DNA from: Bidens hawaiensis
Lineage: Eukaryota > Streptophyta > Magnoliopsida > Asterales > Asteraceae
Assembly (NCBI GenBank): GCA_021521415.1
Contig: JAIQDT010000001.1
Location: 744,001-808,000 of the forward strand
Direction of reading: 5' to 3'
DNA length: 64,000 bases
Shown here one piece after another: positions 12,000-21,761 of this stretch (its first letter is position 1; every line of letters starts with the position of its first letter). The notes below the pieces were generated by a model, which worked only from the letters and a program-made list of their open reading frames with translations, was not told the DNA's origin and made no database searches. Both the position numbers and the translations under genes were made by a program.

Positions 12000-12372
12000 C
12001 TGCACCAAACCAATTAAATATCCCATTAATATTTGATTAGACAACAACTATAATAAAAAGAGATGCAAAATCCTTCACAAGCTGATTTATTGCACCTGTA
12101 TATGTATAAAGTTTTTAAAGTTTATAACTCATGAGCATTGTCTCCAAAATTTCGAGTATACAAAATGAGTACTGAAACCATGGGCCTTTATATACATTTT
12201 TTTCGAGTATACAAAATTTCGAGCATTGTCACTTTGAGATTGCTTTCCTGACAAGCTAAATCTAACATTTCAATGCCAGCTTTTGCATGACTTCACTACC
12301 CATAGTCCCATACCAACCGCCTATTTGTACAAACACCTAGCCATTTTCCAAACCATTTAAAAAATTGAATAT

Positions 12373-12592
12373 CTTTAGTGGCTCCATAGATAGACCCCCT
12401 AGAAATGTTAATTAGACCAGCAACAGAAGAAGTGAAGACAATGCTACCAACTCCAGAAGACTTTAAAAGAGGGTGAGCAAGCTGAGATAGATGGTAACAA
12501 GATTCCAAATTGGTAGCCATGAACATCGAATACTCCTCAGCGGTAAACTCCGTGGTAACAGTCTTAAGCATGTTCGTCCCAACATTATTTAT
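12373..12592 (-). pseudogene. SDR gene exon 2 (active-site exon)
   Basis: Acceptor TTGTAG lies just upstream on the minus strand. The exon joins exon 1 in phase 0 and carries NNVGTN and the YGATK active site. The donor dinucleotide after AAAG is AT (12371-12372), not GT, although the next acceptor (TATACAG) would restore phase exactly. This suggests a G-to-A loss of the splice donor. Confidence 0.8.
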
Positions 12593-12881
12593 CTACAATA
12601 AACCTTGATAGATCGATATCTAGTATATGAGCCTTGACTCGTTATAACTTAAGATAACTACTATTTTATCGTCATTATTTATTTTTGATGAATTACTCTA
12701 TTTAGCAAGTTTTGTTCCTCCTCACAAGTTACTATTCAATTTTCATTGGTTTCTGTTGGCTCTTGGTGCCACGTTGCAGTAATCTATGGGTCCACTTGCT
12801 ATATATATAGGGGTAGGTTAAAATAAAAAGAGATAGTTTCCTAGGAAAACTAAGAATAAATCATAGTCATTGGATCATGTT
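12593..12881. other. SDR intron 1, left part
   Basis: AT-rich intron sequence between exon 2 and the Tat insertion. The ATATATATAGGGG stretch at 12800-12815 may be the edge of an older small element. It ends with the ATGTT target duplication. Confidence 0.6.
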
Positions 12882-13829
12882 TGAAGAAACGTAGATCGAC
12901 TCACTGGTAGACGATCAACTTTCCTCGGGTGTGATTATGCTATTTCACCGATGGATCTCTGGGATCTGGATTCTTCCACCTACAAAATGAACAGCACCGT
13001 AAACTTACCCCTCAGAAAGGGACAGAGGGGTCCTCTTTGGGGTAACCCTCCGGTGTGAGAATAAGAGTTTGTAGGAGAAGATAATAATCTGAGAGTAAGG
13101 AAATTGGAGAGTATTGCTTAATATAGCTGAATACTGTGTAATTGGGTGTCTCTCCTTGTGGAGTTGATGTGGTATTTATAGTGCTAGGGTTTCCAATGAT
13201 TGGGCTCAGACCTAATTAGGGCCTTTTTGGCCTCCTCCTATTGCTTCGCGCCACGTGTCCTTGGGACACCTGGTGCTTTTTCATTGATTATTGCACATAG
13301 GTTTTGCTGAGTTGTCCACCTTTCATTGGCAGCTGTCAACATCAGCATATTCTTATTCCTTAAAAAGATACCTTCTGGAAGGTTGTCTGTCGTGCACAAT
13401 CAAGGTTGCCCTAATCCTGATTTGGATAAGGACGAGGTTGATTATGTGCATGTGTGATATGCGCCTATCGTGAGGATGCGCGAGGTCTTCTCTTTATTCT
13501 CACGCGCAGATGTGATATGCACAAGCATGTGATATGCGTCACGCGCGGATACGTCACGCGCAGATGTGATATGCGTGAGCATATATGGTGCGTGAGCATG
13601 TGGTACGCGTGAGTATATGTGATGCGTGAGCATATGTGATGCATGAGTATATGTGATGCCTGAGCATGTGATGCATGAGCATATGTGATATGCGTGAGCA
13701 TATGTGATATGCGCCATGCGCATAGGTTTTGGCTTTGTGCCTTCATAATATCTTGATTTCAAGCCTCTTGTCTATATCTTGTGGGTTGACCCGCCTCGCT
13801 CGGTGTTGAGGCGGGTACATACCTCTTCA
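12882..13829 (-). repeat. 3' LTR of the Tat element
   Basis: Matches 24334-25281 with four differences seen by eye: one G/T in the region before the TATA box, one G/A shortly after, and two T/C in the GTGAGYATATGTG minisatellite. TATA equivalent is at 13173-13180 (minus). Confidence 0.95.
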
Positions 13830-13842
13830 AGCCCCCCCAGTC
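13830..13842 (-). other. polypurine tract of the Tat element
   Basis: The minus strand reads GACTGGGGGGGCT immediately before the 3' LTR start TGAAGAGG: a G-run primer for plus-strand synthesis in the expected position. Confidence 0.75.
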
Positions 13843-14072
13843 TAATGTGTGTCTTGTCTCGCGCGAGCGAGGTAAGATAGATATTAGACTTAATAGTTTG
13901 CTCTTTTAGTAGGGTTTTGTCTTATTCTTCTTATTACTCGTCGTTGCGCGAAATTCTATCCTTTTGGTTGAAACGAATCGTCTATGTACGTGGTTGGTTG
14001 TTGCTGACATGCGTCAGTGATGGAGACGTGTCAGACTTTTCATGTGCTCGAGGTGCTACAGTTGCCTTTCAT

Positions 14073-14245
14073 GTCCCCTCACATAGTGTCAGGGACACGT
14101 GTCGCGCTCGCGTTGGTCCGTACCTGCGAGTGGTGGCGCATGAACTCTGGCAGCCCCTGTATCTTTTCTTTTCGTGTCCCCTCACACAGTGTCAGGGATA
14201 CGTGTCGCGCTCGCGTTGGCTGACACCTGCGAGTGGAGGCGCGTG
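14073..14245 (+). repeat. two 70-bp promoter repeats upstream of the antisense gene
   Basis: Units at 14073-14142 and 14176-14245 (103-bp offset) share GTCCCCTCACAYAGTGTCAG, an ACACGTGTC or ATACGTGTC box, GCGCTCGCGTTGG and CCTGCGAGTGG. They sit directly upstream of the TATA box and carry ACGTG cores, so they are plausible upstream regulatory repeats. Confidence 0.7.
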
Positions 14246-14282
14246 AAGTCCGATCAGTACCAAATTTTCTCTCTCCTGGGCC

Positions 14283-14289
14283 TATAAAA
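14283..14289 (+). promoter_or_regulatory. TATA box of the antisense gene
   Basis: TATAAAA, about 140 bp before the ATG at 14430, in a GGGCCTATAAAAGCAAG context. It is plus-strand and internal to the element, so it would drive the antisense gene independently of the LTR promoter. Confidence 0.65.
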
Positions 14290-14429
14290 GCAAGCCCTTA
14301 GAGTTTTATCCTTCATCTTCCTTGTTGTTTATTCAGAGCTTTCCTTTCTTTCATTCTATTCCGATTACCTGTCTTCTGCTTCCAGATCTCTGTTCTTCAG
14401 AAGCATCCTTTGTCCGATTTTATAGTTGT

Positions 14430-17400
14430 ATGTCTGATAGCTCAGACAACACAATCTCCCCTATCCATCGCCGTGTGAAATCGTTAGTAATGTCTACATT
14501 GAAGAAGACCGGCAAGGGGAAGAGGGCTGCTGAGACCTCATCGGAGGAGGTAGGGAAAACCAAGGCAGTGAAGAAGTGGGATGAGATCCCCTGTAAACTG
14601 AGGCAGTCCGATTTTGACAGCCTTATCGCCTCTCAGGGTTTTCTCCCTGAGTATGGCTGCATGCTGCCGGCGGCTGGGCAAACGGCGGCGGACCCGCCCA
14701 CCGGCTATATATCCCTTTATTGCCATTTTTTCACCCACTGCAACCTTCGTCTCCCGATGACAAGGTTTGTGGGTGCGCTGCTTAGGTTTTATGGGATTCA
14801 TATATCCCAAGTCCATCCGTTTGGACTCGTGCGCATGACTCATTTTGAGTTCATGTGCAAATCTCAGCGCGAGGAGCCCACCCCTCGGCGCTTTCAGTTT
14901 TTTTATAAGCCCAAGATCCAAGATTCTTGGTTCTCATTTATTCCTCGCAGTCAGAAGGTGAAGTGCTGCACTGTTTCATTCAAGAGCCTTCATGACTGGT
15001 CTGAGAGATTTTTCTATATCAGGGCTGGTGTGATCCCCATCCGCATGACCATGCGCGCGATCTCTTCTGCGCCTGCGGATGTGGGTGTCTTCAAGAACCC
15101 AACTGGCGCCTGGGTAAAAAAGTTGACTGCCGAACCATCCCCCGCCAAGAATATTTGCCAGGAGGCGCTGGTGGGGGTTGGTATGAGCAGGAGGTGGGCC
15201 GACAGCGCGACTGAGCCCGTTATCCAAGTTGACGGCTTGTGTAAGTTAACTCATTGCATTACTTCTGCGCGAACATAAATCGTTTTTCTGATATCATTTG
15301 ACTTGTTTTGTGCAGTCAGCAAGGAGTATGTCCACGCCGCCTATGATGAGCACATGGAGGGTGACTCCGTCGCGCTGGGCGCTGGGGAGGTTGGCTTCCC
15401 CGATCGCTTCGATGACATGTTCATCCCTGTTGATCTTGGATTTCGCTTTGACAGCGACGCGCCTGGTAAGCCTTTTTACTTATGCTTATGCCTTTATAAT
15501 ACAAGATTTGGCTAACCTTTCTGTTGCGTGTATTGTAGACGCGCTTGAGAACTACGAGCTAGAGCTCGCGGAAGAGGAGGAGGAGGAGGAGGCTGAGGTG
15601 CCCCAACTAAAGCGTAAAGCTAAAGGGAAAACTGGCGCAGGGGCCAGTAAGAAACAGAAGAAAGATGATGCCCCTGTTGTTCAGGATCCTCCTACTCAGG
15701 CGAAGGGACTTGAGAAAACCCAAGTGTTTACCACCAAGTTTTCCTTGTCTTCCCTGCCTCAAAAAGTGGGCCGACCTCCTGTCCACACGAGGTATGGTGG
15801 CACTACCTCCTCCCTTCGCGCGGCGGAAAAGGGGAGCGGCGTTGCGCCTGCCGTTTCCTCTTCGACAGGTATACTTTGCTTATCCTTTATGGTTCTATGA
15901 GCGCGATTCTGATAGAATTACTAATGAATCTTTGCTCACTCAAATGTTTGTAGAGCCGGCGACCTTGGTGGATCAACCTCAGGCGCAACAAGGTGCCGAG
16001 CCTGCGCCGGAGGTCGCTTCGAAGTCCCCTGTTTTACCCTCAAAAAAGGGGAGAATGGACTTCATGGCGATGTTTGACTCGCGAACGGAGTTGCGCCAAG
16101 GTATGTATTGCGCTTTTATTTTCTGACTTTTTTTTCTTTTAGATCAAGTCATGAACCATTTCTTTTTGTTGATTTTTTCATAGGAGTCATTGCTGGCGTA
16201 CAAGCTGCTGGCGGCATTGCTGGCGCCGGTGCTAGCGCCGTTGATTCTGCTCCTGCTCCTGCAAGCGCTGAATCTCCCCTCATCGGGATTACTAAGGAGC
16301 AGGAGGCCGTTTTACGCGCCGACCTGGCGGTGTCGAGACCTCCCTCACCTCCTCCCGCGCGTAGCCCTCTTCGCGATACTGATTTTGGTTCTAGGTCGCA
16401 GGAGAAAAGGCCTGTTTCAGAGGAGTATGAGGAGGTTCAAGTTGAAGGCTCCGACAGCGGCCGTGCCAGCCCTGCAGCGCCACGAGGTTTCGCGGCGCCG
16501 TCTTCTCGTGGGCCTGGCGCTGACTTTTCTGCTTCATCCCCGCAGGTATAAGTTTGTTTTTGCTCCGCTGCACGGACTTCCATATTAGTGTTTTGATGAC
16601 TTAGATCATTACTTTGTGTTTGCAGGAAGCCGATCACATTTACCGCCCGAGATGGAATATTACTGAGGACAGCTCATTTCAGTCCATGGGTGTGTGTGAG
16701 GACTTCTGGGCTCATTCTGTGCCTCCAGCTGAAAGGAGGTTTCAGGAGGACCGCGCTCGCGATGACTTGCTCAACGATCATCTGTTTTCTGGGTCGGCTT
16801 TCTTTGCTGCCTCCCAAGAGCTTCGCTATGATTACGTAAAGGTACGTGATGCTCTTGCGGAAGCCAAGCAAGAAGCAAAAGTGTCTGCTTGGAATCTTTC
16901 TGATGCTCGAGAGAGAGCTGAGAAACTCCAAGCAGAGCTCAGCGAGAACAGAGCAAGTGCCAACACCGCCTTCGTGAAGCGCGGGCATGAGCTACAGGCT
17001 GCGCGGGAGAAGCTACAGGCGGCCGAGGTGGACGCGGCCAAGTACGCGCGTAGAGTGCGCGACTTGGAGCTGGACGCGGAGGCGCGTGACCAAGCTCTTG
17101 TCCAGTCTATAACTGACAAATCATCATTGGAGAGTGAGGTTGCGCGCCTGAAGAAGGAGCTGGCGGCCGCTTGGGCCGAGAAAGATGAAGCCTTGGCGAC
17201 GGCAGCGTCTAGCCAGGAAGCACTCGAGCTTGCGCGAGCGGAAAAGGAAGAAGCCTTGGCGGCAGCAGCGTCCGACAAAGAGGAGCTGAAACAGACTAAG
17301 GAAACTGTTGAGTTGTTAAACTCTCAGATTCCTGCTCTTGAGACGTCTGTTTCTTCCCTCGCGCAGGATCTCCAATGGCTAATCTCACAGGGTATGACTC

Positions 17401-17990
17401 GTTGCGCTTACGCGATGAAATACTCAGACGAGTTTCAGGCCCTTGTGATGGATTGCAACGCTGCCGCGCGCTTGGTGGGTCGAGCTGAAGGGTTTAAGGA
17501 TGGCTATGAATATGGCATGCTGAAGAAGAACCCATCCGACTACCCTTATCAGAGCAACGTTGCCTGCGCGGACATGGCCGAGATGGGGGAGAAGTATTTG
17601 AATACTCCCATTCCCATCCTTGCGCAGGTATTTTAACCTTAATGAGATTACCTTGACTTATTTTCCAAGTCTTTTTGTACTAATATTTTTCCTTATGATT
17701 TGCAGATATCCGCGCTTGCTGACCAGCCCGATCTCGGCGCGCTAAAGAAATTACTTGACGAGTGCGAAGGGGCTGGTGGCGGCGATGATGGCGCGGGGAA
17801 TGCTGCCCCTGCTAGCGGCTCTGGCGTGGCCAAAGGACCCGCTCCTGACACTATTGTGACAGAAGGCGACTCCATTCAGGACGAACATCTTGACTATGGT
17901 CAGTTTGGAGATGACGAGGAGTGGGCTGCGCTAGATGCTGAGGGCGGTGATGAGGACGATGAAGAGGTTGACGTCGACGTGGAGACTTGA
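14430..17990 (+). CDS. seven-exon antisense gene of the Tat element
   Basis: Exons: 14430-15240, 15316-15465, 15539-15868, 15954-16100, 16184-16545, 16626-17627, 17706-17990. All six introns are 73-85 bp and GT-AG, and phases match at every junction. The joined frame is 3087 bp (1028 codons plus stop) without a break. The N-terminal ~270 residues (DEIPCKLRQSDFDSLIASQG, TGYISLYCHFFTHCNLRLP, HWSER-like DWSERFFYIR) resemble the domain called putative gypsy-type transposon (Transposase_28-like) in plant retroelement ORFs. The middle is acidic and Ala/Pro-rich with Lys-rich patches (possible nuclear signals, e.g. PQLKRKAKGK). Residues about 650-850 form a long Glu/Lys/Ala coiled coil. The C-terminus is Asp/Glu-rich. 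Function unknown; antisense to gag-pol. A TATA box lies at 14283-14289. Confidence 0.88.
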
Positions 17991-18801
17991 GAAGCCCTTC
18001 ATGTTTTTTGTTTTTTATTTGTAGTTTTGTATCTCATCATCTTGTAAACTTGTAAATTTCAATGCTTTGGAATGAAATTTTGTTTTTCCCTTATTCGCAT
18101 CTTGCGCATTCCCCATTCATCTCTTTATATTGCATGTTTGCTTGTTGAATATAAGATATGCTTGCACGTTGAAATAAGAACAAGGTTGTAAGGAAATTAT
18201 TATACTTAATCCTTGTCATATTGTAAGTGATTTTGCAATATCCTGACTATGTTGACACGTGCTTTGGCGCTTCATTATTCCTCTTTTGCGCGACGTTATC
18301 GCGCATTTATTATAGGGAATTATGAGTTTTTTAGCCTTTACGTGTCAGTATGTGTTACTCTGATATCCATTACAATTTCATGCGCGACCTCGACCTGAGA
18401 CCTTAACAACTATGTTTTGGCATTTGCTTTGCCTTAATTGTGCTTAGGTATTTTTATGGTCAGGCTGCGCAGCATGTAGGATGGATGTTGTGAGTGATTT
18501 GAGCTAAGGCTCACATTATTGGGCTAAGGCCCTGAGCTAAGGCTCATATTATTGGGCTAAGGCCCTGACGTTTTAGAGTTAAGACTCGTTAACGCGTTTG
18601 ATCTTGAAGCTCGCGCATGTATGTTTTACTTCGTTTTATTTTTTGTTTTGATGTCAATACAATGTTGTCATATTGCTCAAAATTAATAAAGGGAAGTGTG
18701 AAACATGTATGCAAAAGGTAATAGAATCCACATTAAGAGAAGATAGCGCGTATCATTATTCATAATGGCTTAAAGAGCCTTGATCACAAATTTGACAATT
18801 T
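17991..18801. other. spacer between converging Tat genes, with 33-bp tandem repeat
   Basis: Holds the 3' ends of two converging genes (antisense gene from the left, integrase from the right). Two 33-bp units (GAGCTAAGGCTCA start) lie at 18501-18533 and 18534-18566; GAGCTAAGGCTC and GGGCTAAGGCCC each have partial dyad symmetry. An AATGAAAT-type signal near 18072 could end the antisense transcript. Confidence 0.6.
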
Positions 18802-19750
18802 TTACATGAAACATTTTCTAAGCTGTGCCGCGTTCCATGCGCGCGGGATCTTCTTTCCATTCAAATCTTTTAAAGCGTATGCCCCTTTTCCCAATTCTTC
18901 CGAGACTTGATAAGGTCCCTCCCAATTGGGGGACATCTTTCCCGGGGGTATCGCGCGGCTAGCTTCATTGTTTCGAAGGACAAAATCATTCTTCTTGAAG
19001 TGGCATTCTTTCACGCGCTGATTGTAATATTTTTCCAGTTTTTTCTTGTACTTGGCTTCACTGATGATAGCCGCCTCCCTGCGCCCTTCAAGTAAGTTGA
19101 GATCCAACCTCCTTTCGCGCTCGTTATCAATCTTGTTCATCATGAGCACTCTATGGGATGGGCATCCAATTTCTGCTGGAATCATAGCCTCCGTTCCATA
19201 GGTTAGGCTGAACGGGGATTCGCCATTGCTGGTTTTGCTTAATGTCCTGTGTGCCCACAGGACACTAGGTAGCTCTTCGACCCAAGAATGGAATTCTCCC
19301 TCCAACCTTTTCTTCAGCCCATTTAACAAGCTTTGGTTCGCGCGCTCCACTTGGCCATTCCCCTGAGGGTGGTATACTGAAGTGAAGATTTGGTTGATGC
19401 GCAATTCCTTAAGCCAGCTGGATATCTTCCTGTCAGTGAATTGTTTGCCATTGTCGCTCACAATTTCCATGGGCAAGCCAAAACGGCATATGATGTGGCT
19501 CCAGATAAACTGCTTCATCGCTTCGGCTGTGATTTTTGCTAATGGCTTGGCTTCAACCCATTTTGTAAAATAGTCTACTGCCACTACCAAAAATTTTACT
19601 CGCCCTTGCGCTTGCGGTAGGGGACCCACAATATCGATTGCCCATTTGTGGAAAGGCCATGCGGAGGTCACCGGAATCAAGTTGTTCTTTGGCCGCATGG
19701 TGTTTGGCACATAGCTCTGACATGCTTTGCATTTTGGATCTCTTTTAAAG
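18802..19750 (-). CDS. Tat integrase
   Basis: Begins inside the HHCC zinc region (CKACQSYVPNTMRPKN). Catalytic core: WAIDIVGPLPQ, IVSDNGKQFTD, and YHPQGNGQVERANQSLL, consistent with an intact D,D-35-E set. The C-terminal domain ends VLRNNEASRAIPPGKM to AWNAAQLRKCFM. It lies one frame off RT/RNase H. The break is near 19720-19750 and looks like a one-base loss in an A run. The enzyme joins the cDNA to host DNA. Confidence 0.9.
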
Positions 19751-21713
19751 CGTCCAAGTACATGCCTGGCCAATAGTAACCTGCGCTCATTGCCTTGGCA
19801 ACCACCATGCGCGGGCCAGCATGTATTCCACAGATTCCTTCGTGTATCTCTCTGATCACATAGCTTGCTTCCTCAGCATCTAGGCATTTCATGAGCGGTC
19901 CAAGATAAGAGCGTCGATATAATGTACCATCAAGCAGTTCATAGTTCTGCGACTTGTGTCTTATCTTCCTCGCCTGTGCGCGATCGTCCGGTACTTTTCC
20001 CTCCTTCAAGAATTCCATTACTGGAGTTATCCATGATGAAGGGGTTGTATGAGTTACAAGGACAGACTTCGCTCCCACCGACGGGTTGCTCATTACTTCT
20101 ACCCTGACATCTTTGCCAAAGTGATCGAAGCTGGTTGATGCCATCTTGCTCAGCGCGTCAGCAGATTTGTTTTCACTGCGCGGAATATGAATGATTCTGA
20201 AGCAGTCAAATTGCTCGATGAGCTTTTTCGCCTGCTCTAGATACAGAGGCATGGTGTTCTCCTTGGCATCATAAAGGCCATTGACCTGTGCTGCTACCAA
20301 GTATGAATCAACATGGGCCTCTAGCTTTTTAACTCCGAATTTGTGCGCGATGCGCAGGCCAGCCAGCAGGGCTTCATACTCAGCTTCATTGTTGGTGCTC
20401 TTGAAGTCCAACCTGATGGCGTAAGTATATTCCTGATTCTCTGGATCCACCAGCTTGAGGCCTGCGCCGGATCCTTCGTTGTTTGAAGCTCCGTCGGTGA
20501 ATAATCTCCAAACATTTTCTTCATCATTGGCTTGCGGAGGGTCTACCTCGCGCTGAGCCTCTTCAATTTTTCCTTCGGGGACTTCTGCAATGAAATCAGC
20601 CAAGACTTGTCCCTTTATTGCTGGACGGGGCTTATAGGCGATCGTGTGCTCTCCTAATTCCAGCGCCCATTTTGTTAGCCTTCCCGAGAGCGCAGGGCGC
20701 CGCAAGACTTGCTGGATGTTGTAACCAGTTAGAACTTCAATAGGATGACCATTGAAATATCTATGAAGCTTGCGCGACGCATGTGTTAGTGATAAAACTA
20801 ACTTTTCCATGATGGAGTAGCGCGTCTCAGGATCTGTCAGCACCCGACTCACATAGTATATTGGCGTTTGGATTCCCTTGCGATCGACCAACAATACTGC
20901 GCCGATGGCGCGCTCTCCTGCTGATAGGTACAATGTCAAAATTTCACCAGGAAGTGGAGCTGTGAGCGCGGGCAGATTTATCAAACATTCTTTTATCTCA
21001 CTGAAAGCTTGCTCGGCCTCAGGATTCCATTTGAATTGGCTTTTCTTTAAGCAATTTCTCAATGTGTTGACAAATGGGGTAGATTTGCTTGCATGGTTCG
21101 CTAGGAACCTGTTGATTGATACCAATCTACCGTTCAGCTTCTGGACTTCTTTCATGGTGGATGGCGAGGGCATGTCAAGGATGGCCTCCACCTTCTCAGG
21201 GTTCACCTTGAAACCATCCTTGGTGACCATTACACCTAGAAATTTTCCCTCTTGTACGCCGAAAGTGCATTTGCTCGGATTGAGCTTCATGTTAACTTCC
21301 TTTAGGCGCCCAAAGGTTTCTTCGATGTCTTTGAGCATTTGTTTTTCCTCCCTGCTTTTGATCACCAAATCATCCACGTAGACTTCTAAGTTTCTTCCAA
21401 TTTGCTCGCTGAAAACGGCATCCATAAGTCTTTGGTAGGTGGCTCCCGCATTCTTCAAACCAAAGGGCATTTTTGTGTAACAAAAAACACCCTTGTCGGT
21501 TCTGAAGGCAGTCTTGTCCTCGTCTTGTGGTGCCATTTGAATCTGGTGATAGCCCTTGTAGGCATCCAGGAAACATTTGAGCTTGAATGGCGCCACGGAG
21601 TCCACCTTTGCGTCGATGTTTGGGAGGGGGTAACAGTCTTTTGGGCATGCTTTGTTGAGGTCCTTGAAGTCAATGCACATCCTCCACGACCCGTTACTTT
21701 TCTTTACCATCAC
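19677..21713 (-). CDS. Tat reverse transcriptase and dual RNase H
   Basis: Same frame as gag-protease, separated by one TGA. RT motifs: SNGSWRMCIDFKDLNKACPK, MPFGLKNAGATYQRL, and the intact active site VYVDDLVIKS (21369-21380). Connection: LNGRLVSINRFLANHA. The first RNase H is the usual Ty3/gypsy type (YLSAGERAIGAVLL through KLVLSLTHASRKLHRYF). A second RNase H follows (LFTDGASNNEGSGAG, NNEAEYEALLAGLRIA, HVDSYLVAAQVNG, NKSADALSKMAS), the archaeal-type domain known from the Tat group. The frame leaves the integrase zinc region at a frameshift near 19720-19750. Confidence 0.92.
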   Translation of the reverse strand: MMVKKSNGSWRMCIDFKDLNKACPKDCYPLPNIDAKVDSVAPFKLKCFLDAYKGYHQIQMAPQDEDKTAFRTDKGVFCYTKMPFGLKNAGATYQRLMDAVFSEQIGRNLEVYVDDLVIKSREEKQMLKDIEETFGRLKEVNMKLNPSKCTFGVQEGKFLGVMVTKDGFKVNPEKVEAILDMPSPSTMKEVQKLNGRLVSINRFLANHASKSTPFVNTLRNCLKKSQFKWNPEAEQAFSEIKECLINLPALTAPLPGEILTLYLSAGERAIGAVLLVDRKGIQTPIYYVSRVLTDPETRYSIMEKLVLSLTHASRKLHRYFNGHPIEVLTGYNIQQVLRRPALSGRLTKWALELGEHTIAYKPRPAIKGQVLADFIAEVPEGKIEEAQREVDPPQANDEENVWRLFTDGASNNEGSGAGLKLVDPENQEYTYAIRLDFKSTNNEAEYEALLAGLRIAHKFGVKKLEAHVDSYLVAAQVNGLYDAKENTMPLYLEQAKKLIEQFDCFRIIHIPRSENKSADALSKMASTSFDHFGKDVRVEVMSNPSVGAKSVLVTHTTPSSWITPVMEFLKEGKVPDDRAQARKIRHKSQNYELLDGTLYRRSYLGPLMKCLDAEEASYVIREIHEGICGIHAGPRMVVAKAMSAGYYWPGMYLDALKEIQNAKHVRAMCQTPCGQRTT

Positions 21714-21761
21714 AGGATTGGCTACCCATGTCTGGTATCGTATCGGGCGGATGATGTTTGC

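Noticed and set aside
13442..13762. His/Ala-rich minus-strand proteins in the Tat LTRs
   Set aside because: Translation of the LTR minisatellite; same in the other LTR at 24894-25214.
16832..17278. Ser/Ala-rich minus-strand ORF
   Set aside because: Shadow of the coiled-coil exon of the antisense gene.
19743..19749. Programmed -1 frameshift site (TTTAAAA) before integrase
   Set aside because: The integrase zinc motif alignment is better explained by one base lost a few codons downstream. No supporting RNA structure was evident.
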